From the NCBI GenBank assembly GCA_964431385.1, contig CAYSJM010000043.1, positions 1-28,732 on the forward strand: a DNA stretch of 28,732 bases. The letters are read 5' to 3'. A program made the translations under genes and the position numbers. Every line of letters begins with the position of its first letter. Within the stretch, counting starts at the first letter, position 1. Positions 24,091-28,732 of the stretch are shown one piece after another. Under the pieces are notes generated by a model, which was not told the DNA's origin, did not search any database, and worked only from the letters and a program-made list of their open reading frames with translations. The stretch comes from UTCHB3 sp964431385 (GTDB taxonomy: Bacteria > Bacteroidota > Ignavibacteria > Ignavibacteriales > Ignavibacteriaceae).

Positions 24091-27000
24091 CTATTTGATT
24101 AAGGCAAACTTGCCGATTTTGGTTCCCACATTTGGAATTTCTACTGTATAAACATACATTCCAAATGCTGCGTCAAGATTTTCTTCCGTTCTGAGATTCC
24201 AATAGACATCACCCACATAAACATCTGCAGATTCAAGAGTTTTAATCAATTCACCTTTTACAGTGAAAATCTTAATCTTTGATCCCGGAGGAACATGGGT
24301 AAATCTGATTTCTCGCTCGCCTCTACCACTGGTTTGTGTGCTAAGAAGTCTTGCTTCGTTTGCATGAGTAACCACATAAGGATTTGGAACAACTTTTATT
24401 TTGTCCAATTCACTTGCTGCTGCAGTATTGTTAATCGAACTCGATTTCATGTTAAATCTAAATGAATCAGAGCTTGAGAAAGGTTTTTTCGTATATGCCT
24501 TTAAGTAACCTGAAGTTGGAAGTGGGGCATTTACGGCATCCATAAAGATGTTTAATCTCCATGTACGATATCTTGTACCGTTTATAACTTCTCTAAAGTA
24601 GATGTTATGAACCGTACTCTGAGTACCTGTTTTGTAATAAACAAAAGGAACTTCTGAATTATCAGCGATTCTCTTCACCTTAAAATTGGTTTTTCTTGAA
24701 GGGAATCTGTTGGCACTCGTCGGAGGTGACAGTGTATCGCCGATTGATGTACCAAAAAGAGTATCGGCACTAAATTCGAGATAGTAGTCATCTGCCCAAA
24801 CTGTTCCTCTGTTTGTTCCAACAAGGAAAGTTGTGAAAGTGAAACCAGGGAACTGAGTTGATCCGGCGCCTCCCGCTGAAGGGATTGTATCCTGACCGTT
24901 CACATACCAACCTGATTTTAGAGTATCAAGCTTTATGGTTTCATCGTTTGCAATCTGCATTCTGAACCCATCAACTATAGGTGTTGATCCACCAAATACC
25001 GTTGCTTGTTTAATAACTGTATCACCGGTAGTGGCATTAACCAACGACCATGATTCAGTATATTTTTGCATCGAAGTATCAGCAAAAACAACACGATATG
25101 TGTTTTTCGGTTTTATTGCAGACTGATCCACAACTTCCACCATCACTTTTCCGGTTCCTCTCGATGTTCCTTCAGGTGCGAGTGATTCGAGACCTGCATC
25201 AACATATCCGATTGGTCTAGCACCCGGAGTAATGTAACCTGTGTTGTCATCTGTGATGATTTCACCGGTGTTTGAGCGGAAAATAAAGCTGGAGTTTTCA
25301 CTCGGGAAGATGTTGCTTGGGGCATCACCTTTATCATAAGCTGCAACAGCGTAGTAGTAGGTCTGACCCTTTGTAGCTGATGAGTCGATGAATCTGTTGG
25401 TAAGTCCGGTTGTGTCATCTCCGAGATAATAAGTTACACCACCAAGTTGTTCAAGAAGTTCAGGCTTTGGATAAAAGAATCCTTTTATTCCATTTCCTTT
25501 GATATCGAACTGTTTTAGTGGTTTGTTGAAGAACAACACACCATAAGCATTGGTGATAGTCCTTGCATCAATAAATCCTGCATCACTAGCACGATAGATT
25601 TTGTATCCTTCAAAATCTTTTGCTTTGGATATAAAGTCGATCGAGTTTTCAACAGGTCTTGGATCCCAGTAAATAATTACTTTACCGTCATCCTGAGTAA
25701 CAGAAATTTTTGGTTTTCTTGGTGGTTGCGGGAATTTGTAGCCGGCATTATAAATCTGCTGCACCACATTTTTCTGACGCACCACATCTGCATAATCCTG
25801 TCCAAAAAGGAGGGAGACAGAGAATCTTTCAATTTTATCAGGTGCCAGCGGGAAGTAACCCGAAGCGTAGATAAAGTCACCATCCTGTGGATTTGGCGGG
25901 ATAACATCAAATCTTCCGGGGAACATTCTGCTCCAGAGAACTTCATCCTGACTCATGTCGGGGGAAGAAGCCTGCTCAAAGAAGTTGAATGCTGTAAGAC
26001 CAATCTGATCTGATTCATCAATATCAGTTTTACCAAAGTTTGGTTCACCCTGGTCAGGTCTGCCGTTACCTTCACTTCCGTCAGGATCTGGTCCAAGATA
26101 ACCTTCATCGAATGGTCCGATACCGTCTGTTCCGATATCATCTCTAAGTTCGCCTGAAGAAGCATCCTGAGCAACCCAGTTGGCGTTCTCGTCACCAAAG
26201 AAGTGACTTACAAGAGTTGAAGTACCATCTGGATTTTTAATGAAAGATGATACGATACCACCGGCATCATTATCTCTTTTTTCATCAATAAGCGGGTCGT
26301 TAACTGCGAGACCGGTTTTGAAATCTTTGTATTTCAGACCGGGAAGATTTTTAAGTTTTCTTGCTTCGAAGTGAATTGCCTGATTTTCATCAATCAATCC
26401 ATCAAAGTCGTTATCAAATCCATCATTTGCTGATGAATCAGGAATTGCAACACCATTTATGATTTCTTTAATGTGACCTTCTCTGAAGTAGGTAACACCG
26501 GGAGTAAATGTAGTTGTTTTTCCAAGACTTGTAACTGTGTTGTCACCAGGCTGAACAGTATATTGTGTTCTTGCGTAGGTTGTTCCATCAGTAAGGATCA
26601 TAATCTGACCTGGTAAATAAGTTACCGAGTCGAATGATGTCTGGATAAATCTTGGTGCGTTTGGATCACCACAATCGTCGTCGTTATCAATTCCGTCGAA
26701 CGGGTTACCCGGAGACTCGAGGAATGCATAACCTACATAGCCAACCTTCTGACCTTTGTTTCCAGATCCGTCACTATCCCAAGAGTAAGTAATGGAATTG
26801 TTGACATCAAAAGAACCAAGATCATCCTGGCTATCACCATCACCACCGGCGAGGGTTCCAACCACGGTACCAAAATCAGCTTTTCTGAAAAGGGTAGTAC
26901 CTTCATTCTTTATATCATAAAGCCAGAAAATACTGTTGGCAGCGAGGAAGCTCGACCATTGAAAACCACGAACTACCATCTGCAGACCCATTCCTTTTCT

Positions 27001-27603
27001 GGAAGTGTCTCTGTTGTCGGGCAAGAAATTACCATTGAACTCGTCGTCCTGGTTGTCATCCGCCCAATAGTAGCTCTCTTGATCGGCCTGAATGATACCA
27101 CGACCAAAATATCCATTCCATTGTGTTTTGCCGGTATTTGGGTCAACCCATGTAGGTTGATCTCTCCAGCCACCGATTGGCCACGAATTTGGAAGGTGTG
27201 ACATTGCTACTGACTCTGAAGCAGGATTTAAGAAGCCCGGCATCGGGTTCCAGCCCCAGAAATAGTTGTATAATGGATGTCTCTCTTCGAATTGTCCTCT
27301 TCTGGGACCTCTCGAGATACATACCGAATGCTTAACTTCACCCAATCTATTGGTAAATTCCACACCGATAAGGGGGATAAGATCACCAATATAATTTTCG
27401 CCTGACCCTAAAGGCCATTCACCTCTGATATCGACACCCTGATTAAATCCGGATATCTGACCATCGTTATAGAATGAGATACCAATCCGGTTGCCCGTAT
27501 GATACCCTATCCTCCTGAGATTTGGGTCGCCGCGTTGAGCTAAAGCTTCACCGGCAAAGACGAAAAGAAGCAATAACGAGATACTTAAAATTGTTTTATT
27601 CAT
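24091..27603 (-). CDS. Large secreted protein with FN3 domain and T9SS-type C-terminal domain
   Basis: 1170 residues. Signal peptide MNKTILSISLLLLFVFAGEALA is followed by an N-terminal region rich in Trp/Gly/Tyr. Several Asp-rich, probably Ca2+-binding loops are spread along it (near NDDDCGDPNAP, DNDFDGLIDEN and DPDGSEGNGRPDQGE). A fibronectin type III domain lies at about 630-760 (KVIIYWDPRP ... FEGYKIYRAS). The last ~103 residues form a sorting domain of the VVPNPY type (IKVVPNPYVV ... EIRFTHVPPG ... GMYVYTVEI ... KFALIK). It starts 14 bases after the TonB receptor gene and is followed by the PorV-like gene, a cluster form I have seen associated with T9SS surface proteins in this group. Function and partner are unknown; it may work as the surface lipoprotein-like partner of the receptor. 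Confidence 0.85.
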   Translation of the reverse strand: MNKTILSISLLLLFVFAGEALAQRGDPNLRRIGYHTGNRIGISFYNDGQISGFNQGVDIRGEWPLGSGENYIGDLIPLIGVEFTNRLGEVKHSVCISRGPRRGQFEERHPLYNYFWGWNPMPGFLNPASESVAMSHLPNSWPIGGWRDQPTWVDPNTGKTQWNGYFGRGIIQADQESYYWADDNQDDEFNGNFLPDNRDTSRKGMGLQMVVRGFQWSSFLAANSIFWLYDIKNEGTTLFRKADFGTVVGTLAGGDGDSQDDLGSFDVNNSITYSWDSDGSGNKGQKVGYVGYAFLESPGNPFDGIDNDDDCGDPNAPRFIQTSFDSVTYLPGQIMILTDGTTYARTQYTVQPGDNTVTSLGKTTTFTPGVTYFREGHIKEIINGVAIPDSSANDGFDNDFDGLIDENQAIHFEARKLKNLPGLKYKDFKTGLAVNDPLIDEKRDNDAGGIVSSFIKNPDGTSTLVSHFFGDENANWVAQDASSGELRDDIGTDGIGPFDEGYLGPDPDGSEGNGRPDQGEPNFGKTDIDESDQIGLTAFNFFEQASSPDMSQDEVLWSRMFPGRFDVIPPNPQDGDFIYASGYFPLAPDKIERFSVSLLFGQDYADVVRQKNVVQQIYNAGYKFPQPPRKPKISVTQDDGKVIIYWDPRPVENSIDFISKAKDFEGYKIYRASDAGFIDARTITNAYGVLFFNKPLKQFDIKGNGIKGFFYPKPELLEQLGGVTYYLGDDTTGLTNRFIDSSATKGQTYYYAVAAYDKGDAPSNIFPSENSSFIFRSNTGEIITDDNTGYITPGARPIGYVDAGLESLAPEGTSRGTGKVMVEVVDQSAIKPKNTYRVVFADTSMQKYTESWSLVNATTGDTVIKQATVFGGSTPIVDGFRMQIANDETIKLDTLKSGWYVNGQDTIPSAGGAGSTQFPGFTFTTFLVGTNRGTVWADDYYLEFSADTLFGTSIGDTLSPPTSANRFPSRKTNFKVKRIADNSEVPFVYYKTGTQSTVHNIYFREVINGTRYRTWRLNIFMDAVNAPLPTSGYLKAYTKKPFSSSDSFRFNMKSSSINNTAAASELDKIKVVPNPYVVTHANEARLLSTQTSGRGEREIRFTHVPPGSKIKIFTVKGELIKTLESADVYVGDVYWNLRTEENLDAAFGMYVYTVEIPNVGTKIGKFALIK

Positions 27604-27617
27604 AAACTCAACCTGAA

Positions 27618-28732
27618 TTAAAAGTTATACGACAAACCGACTTCAACTCTTCTTGGTTCAGAGAAGAAACCCGGATTTTGATACAGTTCTTCGAGTGTAT
27701 TGTAATACAACCTTGGGTTAACTTTTCTGGCTTCAAGAAGCCCGAATGTAAAATATGGATCACCTGTATCTGAGTATAATCCGCGTGGATTATCCAGATC
27801 GAGCAGGTTGAAAACTCTCAAGAAAGCTGTGATTCTTTGACCGAAAATCTCAATTTCCTTGTATGCTCTCATATCGATATTAAATATATCATTCTTGTAA
27901 TCGCTGTTTCTTGGGAAAGCATTTTGTGTCACTCTTGTGTTTTTGTTTACAGAAGGAGTGTAAGGCTGACCTGTGAAATAGTTTGCAATTAATGAGATAC
28001 CAAAATCGTTAGGCACTGAGTAACTGACAGCAAGGTTCATGGTGTGTGTCTGATCCCAATCGAGTGGTGCAATGTAGGTTTCGGGAGCAGCACCGCCAAG
28101 GATCGCATTTCTTGCATCAGCAGGATTTGACGAATTACCCTTGGTAACCGAGAATGTGTAGTCCATGTTTACTGACAAACCGCCACCGAATCTCTTCTCA
28201 AACTTCACAATGAAGCCCTTCGAGAATCCAAAATCGGAGTTTGCATACTGGCTGTAAGTTGATTGTGTACCGAATATCGATATCTGATCGGTTTGTGTAC
28301 CGGTAAGATCTCTAAAATCTTCAAAGAACAGAGTAACATCGATAGCCATGTCATCTGAAAGTTGCTGCTGTAACCCGATTTCACCTTTAACAGTTTTTTG
28401 TGGTTGCAGATCAGCATTTCCAAACAACGCAACATTGCCAGATCCATCAAGAACTTCAAAATCAGGATTGCTGTAGAGCAATTCATAACTTGGAAGCTGG
28501 AAGAAGTGACCGTATGAGAAGTGGATGACTCCTCTTGCCGTAATTGGGAAAGCGATACCAAGGCGTGGGCTGATCTGTGTTTTAACAGATGCATCCTTAT
28601 ACCAGTAGGTAAGTCTTTCTTCGTATGTTTTGGCTCTGTTTGCAGGTTTAACCGGTTTTCTGATATCAGGATCGGTTGGGTCTGCGAGGATTTTGCCATC
28701 AGGATTAAAGAGGTCAAATCTTAATCCGGCGT
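27618..28732 (-). CDS. TonB-dependent outer-membrane receptor, C-terminal part (5' end outside window)
   Basis: The frame is open to the right edge; translating past the TTG at 28481 gives a continuous receptor sequence, so the start and the plug domain lie outside the window. About 371 residues are visible. SPRLGIAFP ... VIHFSYGHFFQLPSYE is the conserved phrase of SusC/CirA-like receptors. Further beta-strands follow, with FSKGFIVKFEKRFGGGLS, DWDQTHTMNLAVSY and ITAFLRVFNLLD, and the protein ends in SYNF with a terminal Phe. It transports a ligand (siderophore, vitamin, sugar or other) across the outer membrane using TonB energy; no ligand can be named. It is the first visible gene of the minus-strand group ending at the terminator 21503-21534. 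Confidence 0.9.
   Translation of the reverse strand, partial: AGLRFDLFNPDGKILADPTDPDIRKPVKPANRAKTYEERLTYWYKDASVKTQISPRLGIAFPITARGVIHFSYGHFFQLPSYELLYSNPDFEVLDGSGNVALFGNADLQPQKTVKGEIGLQQQLSDDMAIDVTLFFEDFRDLTGTQTDQISIFGTQSTYSQYANSDFGFSKGFIVKFEKRFGGGLSVNMDYTFSVTKGNSSNPADARNAILGGAAPETYIAPLDWDQTHTMNLAVSYSVPNDFGISLIANYFTGQPYTPSVNKNTRVTQNAFPRNSDYKNDIFNIDMRAYKEIEIFGQRITAFLRVFNLLDLDNPRGLYSDTGDPYFTFGLLEARKVNPRLYYNTLEELYQNPGFFSEPRRVEVGLSYNF

Noticed and set aside
28205..28717. Minus-strand open frame of 170 codons at the right edge
   Set aside because: It is a different frame over the TonB receptor gene; the receptor frame continues open to the window edge with conserved receptor phrases.
1..28732. CRISPR arrays, tRNA or rRNA genes, insertion sequences
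   Set aside because: No regularly spaced direct repeats of CRISPR type, no transposase frame and no recognisable RNA gene were seen on either strand.

Overview
The window looks like chromosomal DNA from a member of the Bacteroidota/Ignavibacteriota side of the tree, most likely an Ignavibacteria-type organism. Three secreted proteins end in C-terminal sorting domains of the type IX secretion system (T9SS), two of them with the YPNPFNPST signature common in that group. There is a PorV-like barrel and a TonB-dependent receptor, and two intergenic sites match the Bacteroidota -7 promoter element TAnnTTTG. This placement is inferred from protein character; no rRNA or tRNA gene is present to confirm it.

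Layout. (1) 1-900: the end of an outer-membrane beta-barrel gene, then a short repeat-rich gap. (2) 898-6942, minus strand: a 2014-residue secreted protein with two right-handed beta-helix modules, fibronectin-like domains and a T9SS sorting domain. (3) 6943-7406: a repeat-rich spacer with an eight-unit heptamer array, a G9 tract and a 10-bp palindrome. (4) 7407-16865, minus strand: an eleven-gene redox operon transcribed in the order rnfC-rnfD-rnfG-rnfE-rnfA-(NusG_II protein)-apbE-rnfB-rseC-nfnA-nfnB. (5) 17077-21493: a PAP2/sphingomyelin-synthase-like membrane protein, a SurA/PpiC-like periplasmic chaperone, and a membrane-anchored SGNH hydrolase with a TPR-like tail. (6) 21503-28732, minus strand: a TonB receptor (running off the right edge), a 1170-residue T9SS-type exoprotein, a PorV-like barrel and a T9SS protein with glycogen-binding-like modules, closed by a strong bidirectional terminator.

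How the genes work together. The central operon encodes a complete Rnf complex (ferredoxin:NAD+ oxidoreductase coupled to Na+ or H+ transport), the ApbE flavin transferase that attaches FMN to RnfD and RnfG, an RseC-family accessory protein, and both subunits of an Nfn-type electron-bifurcating transhydrogenase (ferredoxin/NADH/NADP+). One transcript could thus set the balance between reduced ferredoxin, NADH, NADPH and the ion gradient. A predicted exported NusG-domain-II protein with a twin-arginine signal lies in the middle and is the least understood member. The flanking genes are cell-envelope and surface functions.

The most interesting items are the Rnf-Nfn fusion operon with its NusG_II protein, the C8 tract inside the giant surface-protein gene (a possible slippage site), the repeats bracketing that gene, and the gene pair whose two stop codons form a single TGATCA palindrome.
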